A DNA stretch of 64,000 bases from Xylaria sp. FL1777 (lineage: Eukaryota > Ascomycota > Sordariomycetes > Xylariales > Xylariaceae): positions 1-64,000 of the forward strand of contig MU400598.1 in the NCBI GenBank assembly GCA_022578965.1, in the 5' to 3' direction. The position numbers were made by a program, and so were the translations under genes. Below, in pieces: positions 45,046 through 56,337 of the stretch; position 1 is the stretch's first letter, and each line of letters begins with the position of its first letter. The notes below the pieces were generated by a model, which made no database searches, was not told the DNA's origin, and saw only the letters and a list, made by a program, of their open reading frames with translations.

Positions 45046-46238
45046 GAAACCGACACTCACTTTTTTGGCCGTTTTCCCGGGGGAAGGGGGGTGTTCTTCT
45101 CGATGTGACCATGACAACGGATAGAGAAAAGGCGAAGAGTCATATAGCCACTGTGTTAGACATATACCTTATTTGACTTTGGCACTACATGGGGTGCCAA
45201 TATGTTTCAGAGTCAGAAAAACGATTATTGGTTAGAAACAAGCCATGAAGGAGTATTGGAAGGGTAGACGCACCTTCCAAGAAATCAATGTGACTCACTG
45301 CAGATCAGTGCAAGAACATCACCGAAACACTGGCTCTATAGTTTTATCATTGCTCAAAATTAGAATTTGTTTGACGATGAGCAAGGGAGGCAGAGAATGT
45401 CGCCATATCCCTCAGATTGAACAGATAGTCGGCGTCAGGAAGTTTTTCGACGTCGGATCCCCGTTGTACCTATATCCATCGCGGGACGTGCACATCAGTA
45501 CACAACTGGAAATTGTAACCGGGAAAGGAATAATTACACATCGGGGTGTTTTTTCCCTATATATTTACCTAGGTTTATATCCTACATATGCACACTCAAC
45601 CTTGTTGCTTCGAAGAGATATATCATGAATACCAATGATTAAATCGAATTATAGTTCTTAAAACATTTGGAGTGTAATTGTAGGCTACTTAGAAAAGTAG
45701 GAATGCTTCACGTCTCACACCGGAGGCGATTCATACAACAAACAAAGTATAGGAGGTGAATAGGTTATATACCTAATGGATCACTGGGAGATGGTATAGA
45801 TAGAAACATGCATCACAGAAAGTGCTACCCAATGTCTATTCCCCTCGCCTTGCTCCCTAACGTACCATCTCACCCTTCTTTGGCGCTCTAAGTTTCATGG
45901 ACTAGTAATGCTAATAATGACTTTTAACTTAGTCGGTCCTCCGGTAACGTAGCTTATGAAAGTAGAGCACTACAGCCCCCTCCTTCTCCCCGGGACGGAG
46001 AAAGTCCGTCGAGGGGATACGGCCCGGAGATTTCCCGAAACTCAGATGAACAGTTATGAACGACCATGAGACTATCCAGAAGAGACATGCATAAATATGC
46101 AGTTGTATGGCCGCCTCGATACCTATTTCCTTCTCGTGTAAGCGAGTGAAATCGATATATAGGATAGGCCTGACATCACACAACATCTGTCACATCACAG
46201 GGAGCATCTCCATAATAACGCCATAGGATCCGGCTGAA
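45046..46238. other. Intergenic region
   Basis: The 127-residue plus-strand frame at 45245-45628 and the minus-strand frame at 45929-46186 show no family features. I see no repeats beyond short AT tracts. Confidence 0.45.
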
Positions 46239-47289
46239 ATGCATGACCTCAAGGGAAAGATCGCAATTGTCATCGGCATGGGCCAATCTGGTTCCGAGGG
46301 TTGGGGCATTGGCGCCGCGTGCGCTGTGGCCCTCGCTCGACAAGGTGCTGTGATATTCGGCGGGAATAGGACGACATCTTCCGCGAGGAAGACGAAAGAG
46401 ACGATCGAGCGAGAAGGGGGCCAATGCGACGTCGTGGCCACGGACGCAACGTCATCGGCATCCGTCAAAGCGCTCGTTGAGGCCTGTGTGGCCAGACACG
46501 GCGGCATCGACATCCTCGTCGCTAACGTAGGTTACTCGCAGCCCGGATGTCCGGCGACGATGGATGAAGACGTATGGGATACGCAGATGGACATCAATCT
46601 CCGGAGCGCGTATCTGGCCTGCCACCACGTCCTGCCCGTCATGACGCAGCAACCTACCGGGGGGGCTATTGTGTGTATATCTAGCATCGCGGGCTTGAGG
46701 TATATCGGGAAGCCGCAGGTCGCATACAGCGCTGCCAAGGCGGCCGTCATGCAGTTTGTGAAGACAACGGCGGTCGTGTATGCGGCGCGGGGCGTGAGGT
46801 TGAATACCGTCGTGCCTGGGCTCATGGAGACGCCTTATACTCGGGTTCTAGCTACGCGGTTTCCAACCACCACGACAGCGGCACAAGGTAAAGGAGAAGG
46901 GACCAAGAAGGGGGGCGCGGAAGAGGCGGGGGAAGACTACGAGAGATTCAAACACGCGAGGGAAGAACAGGTCAGTCAGTACGGCGAAGTCTATTATGCC
47001 CCTTTCCAGCGTGCCTCGGGAGCATGGGGGTGTCCACGTAGGAGTTTTCTACTCCTGTCGCTCACACGAACCCCAGAAACCCCTCATATCCCCATACAAT
47101 ATCCCTATGCAATAGACAGCGGCGATTACTGACCCCGGGTCTCTGCCATAGGTGCCCATGGGTCGGATGGGGGATGCATGGGACGTCGCGAACGCCGTCC
47201 TGTTCCTCGTCTCGGACGAGGCGAGATACATCACCGGACAGAAGATTGTCGTGGATGGTGGAATCACGTCCTCTACGGGACGAGCGTAG
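46239..47289 (+). CDS. Short-chain dehydrogenase/reductase
   Basis: The exons are 46239-46970 and 47152-47289, giving 289 residues; the intron (GTCAGT...CCATAG) is in phase 0. The N-terminal Rossmann fold starts KIAIVIGMG and has an extended glycine loop ending [10 protein letters not shown], unlike the usual TGxxxGIG. VANVG stands in the place of NAG. The catalytic set is SSIAG (serine), Y163 and K167 (YSAAK). PG and the TPYTRV substrate loop follow, then about 25 extra polar residues. The protein ends in the standard [26 protein letters not shown]. This is a classical SDR that should use NAD(H) or NADP(H) on an alcohol or ketone. GGNR at the end of beta-2 suggests NADPH, but weakly. The substrate is unknown. 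Confidence 0.92.
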
Positions 47290-49684
47290 AGACAGTCTCC
47301 ATGGCATTTGAATAGCATGGAACGCTTGGCCTAGGCCTTTTCGTCGTGGCGACAGCAATCAGCTGATGCCGGGAGAGGTTTCTGCTGTTGCTCTGAACAC
47401 TGCGCGAACTTGCCTGTCTACCTGCCTGTCTACCTACCTGCCTGTCTACCTACCTACCTACCTACTCACCTACTCATCGCGGTGTTGGGATACAACGCCT
47501 CCAAGCAAACTCGAGGTGCCCGTCGAGGTGCTCGCGATGGCAGACCGTGTCACGATGAAAGTCCCAAGTCCGGGGCCGTTGCTCCGGGGCGGTCTGCTTC
47601 GGTACAGTGTGCTTTGGTTCGGGACTGGGCATGAGGCATGAGGCACGAGGCACAAAGCATATTGGGGCATGAAGCATGAGGGATGGGGGATGGGGGATGA
47701 AGCATGGGGCACGAGACACGACGTGTACGGAGAGATACCGCAGTGCGTGCGTAGTATACAAATACAAATACAAATACATGCAAGTGCCCATCGTGACAGC
47801 AACAAGACCTGGAAGGAAGGGCCCTTGGGATGGTGAGGTGCATAATGCAGGGCCCAAGCAAGACAGGTCCCCAGGTACCTTGGTCCCTTGGTCCCTTGCG
47901 CCTTGGAATAAACCAGGTAGGTGAACTGTTTGACATGCAACTATCTACGTCATTCTGGGGTAACGAGGGTCCGAACCGCTGTCTTGTGTGTGTATGTGTG
48001 TTTTTTTTTGTTTTTTTCTTCTTTGGTTTCTTCCCCCTTTCCCTTTCTTGCCCGAAAAGACATTAGATATATCTACCTATACCGAGTACTCTACGCGACA
48101 CTACTGCACCTAGTCAGTCCACGCAGTAGCGTGCTATATATACAGTACTTACAGAGCACATACTGTAGGCGCCTACTTATGCGTACCTATTTATACTCAG
48201 CACTGATCACGCTCCTGATGCATACGTCATTCTTCCACGGCACAGAACCCAAGGGACTTAGCGGTACCTCTTTTTACCTGGAATAGGTAGGTACGTAAGT
48301 ATGTGGCTATACTGGGATAGGCAGCGCCCCCATTCGACCCCGCCAAGGAACCGTATGCGTACACATAGCGGATGTACCTAGTATACCTAGGCAGTTGGTA
48401 GGTACCGTAATCATGGCCTATTTTTGAGCACCACGCTTCGCGGCTGGCCAATCCTAGTGCCGCCAACTTGAACCCTAACGCATCGACACCACAGTAGTGT
48501 AGCTGTGATCCAGGTTCGCCGGCGAGAGACAGCCCCCAATCGTCTCCGAGCTAGCCGACGGGCAAAAAATAGCGTCGTGCCAGAATGCCAGAAGAACAGG
48601 TTGGGGGAAGGGGTACCGTACCGTCCGCATCATCTTGGCTTGGCATACACCGCCCGGTGCGTACCTGAGCCCATCGTCACCCGTCCCGGCGAGTGCGGTA
48701 GCAGTGCTGATGGCGAATCTTCGCTGCCGGGCTGATGGCCTCACCAGGCGCCACCCTGCCCCCAAGCCGAGGCAAGACAGATCAGCTCCCTGGTAGACTC
48801 AAGCTGCCAACTGCACGCTCCCTTCTCCCCAAATCTGCTTATTCGGCTAGACTGGGCACTTTACATATACACTACCTTAGCCATGTGGTGTATGAGGAGG
48901 GAAAATGGAAAAGATCACCGGCGTTTTCGTGTACATACAGTAGTAATAGGTAGTGTATACACTACACTAACCCAGTACGACGAGTACCGGTATTGTGGTC
49001 TACTTCCTTCATCTCTTAGCGACCAAGTCCGCCGGTCGCGAGTACTCGGTAAGGATCTATGATAGAAACCTCCAGAATCACAATCCCTGACAGCTTAGCC
49101 AAACTCGTATGCTACTAAGACGAATTGGTATCGTGAACAGCCAAGACACGAGCCGTCTACACTACGAATCTGTAGATCTTATTCGAAACATGCTTATGTT
49201 AGTTACTGTAGGTAGGTGGTCTATAAATGCAGTTGGGTTTTGGCTGCTCCGTGATTGCGCTAATCGACTTCGCTCGGCGATTGCATCTCCGATTGTATCT
49301 CGATGGTAGGATTGAGGGTCCTGCATCACAGGGCCAGGAACAAATGCAACCATTCAAGTCGTATACTCATCAAATCATCGCTTTAATTTTCGTATGCTAT
49401 GCTCTCTCTTCCCCAACCGGGCGATGCTTGGTATTTGAGGCATCAAAAAAAAATCGTATACAATTCGATGCAGAGCCGTAACTTAAATGCTACCCTATGA
49501 TAGAGCTGCTGTATATAACCTTGGGCCTAGCTTTTGCCGTAGGCACGTCCGCCCACAGCTAGTGAAATCCATACACTTATATATGAATATATATATCCGC
49601 CGTAAACCCCCCGTCAATATGTGCTAAGAAGTAAAGAGAAGAGAGAGAAAGAGAGAAACACGTGAAAAAAGGAACATATCCGCG
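47290..49684. other. Gene-free region with microsatellites
   Basis: It holds a CTACCTGC/CTACCTAC array at 47415-47470, an imperfect GGCATGAGGCA minisatellite at 47630-47715, a T-rich run at 48000-48040, and motif clusters near 48280 and 48375. No coding region is supported. Confidence 0.5.
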
Positions 49685-49981
49685 ATGTGTCCGATCTGCG
49701 GCTACATTGACCGCGCGGCAAAAGGCATTGATTCCTTTGATTGCTCAAGCAGCTTCCTCAGCCATCTTATAAATACTCATGCAAAAAAAAAACAGTGTGG
49801 TGCGCCGTCATATGCTTGCGACCGCCAGGTATCGAATGCGAAGCCACGTAATTCGAGATATATAGGAAATGCCGCCAACGCCGTGCCAGTCAAACCGCCG
49901 AACCCGCCCTTGCGCAAAGATAAACGTGAATGTAACCTAAGCCCCATCAACTTTGGGCCAGTAGCCAATATTTTGATTTGA
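49685..49981 (+). CDS. Small hypothetical protein with a CxxC...H4H pattern
   Basis: The open frame of 98 residues starts MCPICGYIDRAAKG and contains FLSHLINTH about 25 residues later, so a CX2C followed by HX4H is present. This could be a solitary, loosely spaced zinc finger or a relic of one. The rest is polar with no motif. A purine-rich stretch precedes the ATG. I have no family match and the frame is short. Confidence 0.22.
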   Translation: MCPICGYIDRAAKGIDSFDCSSSFLSHLINTHAKKKQCGAPSYACDRQVSNAKPRNSRYIGNAANAVPVKPPNPPLRKDKRECNLSPINFGPVANILI

Positions 49982-50042
49982 TTAGTACGCCGTGATTTTA
50001 ACCACTAGCATCACCATACGCGTCAGGAGAGAAAGTGCAAAA

Positions 50043-50867
50043 CTAAGCACCTTCCTGGCAGGCAATGGCTGCCAAAGCGTCTAACCCGCTGCTTGTCCGG
50101 GCGGCGCCTGGGCGACCCATCAAAGGTGAGTTCAAGCTTCGCATATCCCAGACCCCACCAGGCGACGGCATGGGCATGTAATCGGTGCCGTACTGCTCGA
50201 TGTCCCACATCTGTATGTCACGAGAAGCTCGATTGCTATGGGTCGAGGAAGACGACTTGGAAGACACGGATCCACGCTTTGACGACGACATGGAAGAGCT
50301 CTTCGACTTAGAGGAGCTGGACGCTCTCGACTTGTCTTTAAAGTGGGTTTCCAGGTGCTGCTTCATATTGTCTGCCCTCGTGAACTTCTTATGGCAGCCC
50401 GGAAATGTACACTGAACGGCCTTTTCGGCCGTATGAATTTTGGAGTGACGCGACGCATGGCCTGACGTAGTGAAAGTTTTCTCGCAGCCATGGGTTTCGC
50501 GATACCGACAGGGGTAGCGCTTGCCTGGTTTTTCTTGAGAGGTATTTGAACTGTCATCTTCATACGAGCCAGCGCGATGAGCTGCAATGTAAGCGGGATG
50601 TTTCAACGAGGGCTGCTTGTCCTGAAGATAATCATCGTAGTAGGGCCGCGCGGAATAGTCATAGACGTTAGGCGTTAATGGAGAGAGCGCGTCGTAGCTG
50701 GCATTGGAGTCGTATGAGTCTGAACGCATGAGCTCTGGGGTGTGGGCCAACGGTGATTGGTCGCCCCCCGAGACGTAGTGAGTTGGCGATGGATAGGATG
50801 GGCGCCTGGCATAGACGTCATCGTTCAGCAACGATACCTGGCGGCCCGTGGCGTCTCGAGCTTGCAT
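50043..50867 (-). CDS. Two-finger C2H2 transcription factor
   Basis: A single exon on the minus strand encodes 274 residues. The opening MQARDATGRQVSLLNDD leads into a Ser/Pro/Tyr-rich region with SPxTP-like sites. Finger 1 is C120-x7-C128-x12-H141-x3-H145, with a wide Cys pair. Finger 2 is canonical: C153-x4-C158-x12-H171-x3-H175. The finger core TFTTSGHASRHSKIHT and the FTRADNMKQHLETH helix are characteristic of a conserved ascomycete factor group that includes regulators of development and secondary metabolism. I do not assign the orthologue. A serine-rich stretch follows (about 182-212). The C-terminus is short and hydrophobic (GLDALAAIACQEGA). No intron is needed. Confidence 0.85.
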   Translation of the reverse strand: MQARDATGRQVSLLNDDVYARRPSYPSPTHYVSGGDQSPLAHTPELMRSDSYDSNASYDALSPLTPNVYDYSARPYYDDYLQDKQPSLKHPAYIAAHRAGSYEDDSSNTSQEKPGKRYPCRYRETHGCEKTFTTSGHASRHSKIHTAEKAVQCTFPGCHKKFTRADNMKQHLETHFKDKSRASSSSKSKSSSMSSSKRGSVSSKSSSSTHSNRASRDIQMWDIEQYGTDYMPMPSPGGVWDMRSLNSPLMGRPGAARTSSGLDALAAIACQEGA

Positions 50868-53800
50868 TATGAAGGTTGATACACCAGGACCTGGGAGAAG
50901 AATGGACGACAGCTACAGAGCGGATCACCGCAGAGGCACGCTCAAAAACCAGGCGAAGAACTTGCGGGGGAGAGAGCTCGAAATTTGCAGCGTTTGAACG
51001 CTTCGTCTCCAATGGCACTCACCAAGCGAGTGGAGTGGGCCGAATGGGCTGGAGGCGTGAGAGTCTAAGCCTAGCAAGCGCGAAAGTCCAGTGAAGAGAC
51101 GTGCTGGTACAAGTGAGGATGTCCCAGGAATAGCATGCACGGGCAACACGTATCGGACCTAGACACAACGGCGACGTCAAGGGGCGCACGTATCACGACA
51201 GCGCGGCAGCACAGGATGAAGAGATCTGTTTCCGGAACGGGTGGAGCTGGAGCTGGAACTGATGTCTTCTATTAGACCGAAACCAGAGAGGGGATCTATA
51301 CGTGGACTGGAGGCACGACAGGAGGCGCAGATGTTGCAAGATGTAGCAAGATGGCCCCGTGACGTTGCGGCGAATACGTGAGCCAGAACCGCCGGCAACG
51401 TGAAGGGCAGCGAGGACGCAGAGGGTTGAAGCTGGGCGGACGTGATGCTCAAACGGGGCAGTGGATAATTGGGGTGATGGCAGGCTGGGCTGCTTGGGTG
51501 TTGGGACTGTCGACGGGATGACGAGGAGAGCAGAGCATGGGAGAGCAGAAACTGTAGGAGGGACGGAAAAGATGCGACAGGTGCGGGTGTCGCATTAAAA
51601 AGGCAAACATGGGAAAGCGATGAATCCCATCGAGGCCCGTTTTCAAGCGGCACACGGCCGTGGTACTGCGCACAGAAGATGAGGTACCTCCCTGCCTACA
51701 TGCCTACTGGGCGTGGTGCACACCTCCTCCTCCACCCGAGGTACGTACCCCGTCCACTGTCCACTGCGGTGGGTTGCTCTGCTGCCCACCCTTCCAAGGG
51801 CCCCCCCCCAAGAGCGGAGCCCAGAGGTCCCCACCAGGCACAGTACCTGAGCACTAGTGTAGGACCGCTGGGTCTTTTCCTGGGACCGAAGCAGAGGGTC
51901 GCCAAGTGGGAAGCGGACCCGTCCAAGACCGGGGCTTCTCTGAGGGGCTGCATGAGCGAGGCCTAGCGCAGCTGGGGCCAAGCACGGGGCCCAGTACGGG
52001 GCCAAGAAAGGGCTCTACAGGGGTCCACAGAGGGTCTGCAGAGGGGTCCTCTTGATGCCAGAGGTACCTGTTTCTGGTGTGATGAGATGCGCAGATGCTG
52101 CTATTACAGGTACATTGGCGCCGCCGAGCGGGGCTGGCCAGGTGGCCGACAGGGCATGTGTTCTACACTTCATGGCACTCGCAGTGGTTTCATATGTATG
52201 TACACTACCAAGCAGCGTGCCATGCTTGAGACGCCCCATGTACTTACTCATGTACTTCGCCGGGCATGTATTGCCCATGTACATCTGCACCGCCGGCCAT
52301 CTTCGGTCGCTGCCTCTACTAACGCGTAACTAGATACTGTAGAATACCTGTTTTCTATTTCCAGGGACGAACAGTTAGTTCCCCGTGCAAGGGATCGGCC
52401 CCACAGGTGCGCATTGTGCAGCACTGGTAGGAACTCACTTGGGTGACTTCATCATGATAGATCCTGCCTACATACATGCAGGCAGGTCACGGTGTATTAA
52501 GCACTGATAGATATGCATGCAAGCTACATGAAAGCTTCCTAGGAAAGCGGTTTATTTTTATTTTTATTTTTTATCTATTTTAGATTTAGAGTTGGGGGTT
52601 GTTGACTGTCACAAAACATCATCTCTATATATGCTTCATATGCATTGCGCAACTTAACTCTATCTCGACATCTCTAACGAATTGATCACACGCTCGACAC
52701 GATCGGATGGGACGGCTGGTGGCTCCGTGTCGGTCTAGTTCATTACCACCGTGTCAGGGGTGCTGTGTGGCATCTGTGAATAAGGGTCCTGAGTTGGTAT
52801 GTGAGTAGTGTCCCGGTAAGTCAATCGTCATGACCGTATGCTATTGCAACCCCGGTGGTAGGGTACACACCTACTGCGTATATGGAGGTATGGAGGCAAT
52901 CATCGCTTTCACAATCAGGGTCTAGCAAAGGGGCTAGGTTATAAACACTAGACCGTCTAGGCTACGCACGTATAATTCTTATAGAATCTATACCAAACAC
53001 TTACCTAGATCAAGTTGTCTGTTGTTCAACATCCACCTACATTGGATAAGGGTGCCATCATTGTGTTTATCATCTTGCAGATTTCCGTATGGGCAATCGA
53101 GGATACTCTTCTCTAAAGTGTACCTCTCGTACATCGTGCCTCGTGAGCTCGAAATAATATCATTATTACCTTCAAGCGTCATGTTTTCCTACCAAGGGTT
53201 CGCGCTACACCCCTAAGCGTGACGTCGTCGCCGCCCCCATCGCCGCCCCCGTCGCCATACCAATGCAAGAGTACCGGAGTACCCTGCGACCGTTAGCTGG
53301 AGCGCCAATTAGGCTGTTGGCCGAAAGATAAGTGCGATAGCTAGCCAACCAGATTCTTTTACCTGTGTCCTGGTCGCCTAATTTGACGACCCTCTGACGG
53401 CTCGGTACCAGAGGAGTGATATACTAGGTATGATGCATCTGCCGTAGCATATAGTACAAGCTCGTATCGTTGGGCAGTTAGTGGCTTGGGAGGCTGCGGG
53501 ATACTTTGGAGAGACTTGTTGACGACACGCGGACCATGTCATGGCATTCTCCTATTCTCCATGTTGCTCATCCAAGAATGCCATAGTTGTCGGCCCCACA
53601 TGCATCTCGATCGCTGTCAATCACTTCCTCTTGCATCCTCCAGTGGCATGGAGCAACCGATGGCTTGACCACTAACAACGCGCCTCGACGAATCCTTTAC
53701 TGGGTCACACTCAGCCAGACATGAAAAACATACTACTGAGTAATAAGCCACGCCAATGATGAGAGTTAATGATGCCACACTCCAGGGGCTGTCGACAACC

Positions 53801-55638
53801 CTGTACGCTACAGTACGCAGTACATCTGTAGTCGTGTAGTGAGTCCAAGTCAGTGTGGTGTATGTGGTGTAGCGTGCCAATTGCGCCAGGGTTGCATCGG
53901 GTGTCCATCAACCGCACCGACGTCTCTCCATAGCAATAAGGTTTGCCTACGCCTGCTGTAGTTCGAGGGGCGTCTACGCAGTATTGGTCTTAGTTGGGTC
54001 TTCGGCCCAATGCTGAGAAACAATGGCGAGAACGGGCGCGCAGGCACTGGAAGGGAGAAGACTCAAATAAAGTATAGTTGCCGGTACTTGTCGGGAGCTT
54101 ATCGTGATGTGTGAGACACTGGGCTGGACCAACGACGATGACGTCCTAGAGTCGGACAGAGATTACCAGGAGCAAAAGGTCCTCAAGACAGGGCTCAAGA
54201 CTGAAGAAAAGGGCGAGTTTTCAAGGACAAAGCGAACGGGTGATCGATTAGAGCCAAGTACGTGGACACAACAGGTAGGCCAGATCGAGATTTGACCAGG
54301 CGATCGAGGGACCCATGGGGCGTTGTACACCCGGCCGCCAGGCATGTGGGGCGCAGGACTGCACTAGTGTAGCGTACAGTCTCTAGGCCAGGACAGGTAC
54401 CTATGTGTACTGCCTACATTACATGCTGCGTACATTACATACACATAGTCCGGTATTCTGTCCGGTAGTATAGCGTTCCGGTAGCGTGTCTAGTGCTGTA
54501 CCCACCAGTTTAAGGCAGTTGGCAAGCTACAAGCTACCGTACTAGGCACACTATAACGGCTTTGGGACTTAAGGTACCGAAGTACACCTTACAGAAGGTC
54601 CGTATGTAGGTAGTGTAGTAGTAGTAGCCTGAAGAAATTTCTTTCCATGAACAACGTATCAACAACCATCATATACACATATATCCTACTCACATAATGG
54701 TAGGCGAGCACATACTCTTTGCCAGGTATCTAGGTAGCTAAGTAGGTACCTTATGAACATATAATATAACCTATCTTATGTACTAAGTACCTATTACGAG
54801 TAGGAGAACACTCCGTCTTGGATCATTACAGTACAGTACCCATATACAGGATGCTGTGCAACTCATCAGCTTGTACCTATTGATATTTGGTTAATCGATG
54901 AATTCTGCCTTGGGTGCCAGAAAATCATCCGATTGGGGGATCTAGCACACCGGACTGTCGTGCACATGGCAATCCACCATAGCCAACCTGATCAACACTT
55001 GGCCCTCAAGTTTCGATACCTCCAGGACTTCAAGGACCTACGTATATGTATAACGGTAGGGGACAACACATACAGAACACTATAGATACCAGTATACTAC
55101 ACTGGGTAGTGTGAGAGGCTCTTCATACGTGTATCCTACAGCTACCTACATAGGTATGTAAGTATATAGGTATATGTACATGCTCTCTTTTACGGTACAG
55201 ACTGTATAAGCCGACCCGGTGGGGCCTAAGGGTCTACACCAAACGGTGGTCGTTGTACCTTGCTAGGGGACCAGTCCCTTAAGGCACCCAAATTCCCGGG
55301 TAACATTACTTGCGCTTTGTTTGCCGAGGTATTTGTGAGGCAAGTGAAGAGTAGGCGTTAGACATGCAGATAACAACCACCACGACAACAAGAACAAGAG
55401 CAGCAGCAGCAGCAACAAAAAAGGATTATACGACCAGCGACAATACATCCTAAACCGGACCGACAGTAGAGCACAGGAGTCGTTCGAGACTATCGAGTTC
55501 ATCCTACGGGATCACTAGCACAGGCTGCCGGTTACTATAACAGGTAAATCGTGATAAAAATAAAAATGAAAGTAGAAAGTAAAAAGTTATAAAAAAAACA
55601 AAAAAAAGCCCATAACAAGACGGAGAACAGACACAAGA

Positions 55639-55678
55639 CACACAGACACACAGACACACAGACACACAGACAGACGAC
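55639..55678 (+). repeat. CACAGA-type tandem repeat
   Basis: ACACAGAC-type units are repeated about five times within a longer CA/GA-rich tract. Confidence 0.8.
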
Positions 55679-55763
55679 AACAGAAACCAGGACACAGATC
55701 GCGATCGAACACCTTCTAGAAAAGGCCATGTTGCTAAGTATATGTATTGGTAGGGTAAAAGAG

Positions 55764-55795
55764 CTTCAAAGCTCAAAGCTCAAAGCTCAAAGCTT
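55764..55795 (+). repeat. 7-bp tandem repeat CAAAGCT
   Basis: There are four consecutive copies of CAAAGCT. Confidence 0.9.
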
Positions 55796-56298
55796 ACAGT
55801 AGCGAACGGGTGCTGAGCAGCGGCTCTGGTCCACCGGAGTGCAACCGACGTATGTAAAGAGTCGTCATGGCGATCGACTTATTGTGTGCGGAATCGACGA
55901 TTTCGCAGACCCGCCGATCCTCGAGCGCCCAGGCACAGAACAGAACCCACCGCAGCCCACCAGCCCATGAGCCCACGAGCCCACGTCACCAGGGAATACA
56001 TATATGTATACTATGATACTGCACAAGGCGACAGGGAATGCCTCTGTGTTGCTCTGTGTTGCTCTGTGTGCTCTGTGTGTACCTACGGGACTAAGAAGTA
56101 GGTACAGTATGTACTTGATGCGGTGCCGAATCCCTCGACTGTCTGTCTATGCGTGTGTGTATATGTAATGTATGCATAGTATAAGCTCCTGTAGGATAAA
56201 GTACGTATAATTCGGAAGCTGGCCATCTCAGGTGTTACTGCGTAGGAATGCGTAGGAAAGCGTGGACTAACGGTTTTCTTAGTACGTGTGTCTATCTA

Positions 56299-56337
56299 TC
56301 TGTCTATCTATGTAATCTATTTACATAGATAGACAGA
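56299..56337. repeat. Perfect 16-bp inverted repeat (hairpin)
   Basis: The arm TCTGTCTATCTATGTA (56299-56314) pairs fully with 56322-56337 across a 7-base loop. The preceding TCTA repeats suggest a microsatellite origin. No gene is close enough to call it a terminator. Confidence 0.85.

Noticed and set aside
36424..47289. Possible metabolic cluster of the Zn2Cys6 factor, GST-fold gene and SDR
   Set aside because: The genes are 3 kb apart or more, no synthase or transporter is present, and the GST-fold protein looks regulatory; proximity alone is not enough.
51177..51653. 158-residue minus-strand open frame upstream of the C2H2 gene
   Set aside because: Ser/Pro/Leu-rich composition typical of a pyrimidine-rich leader; it is more likely the 5' untranslated region.
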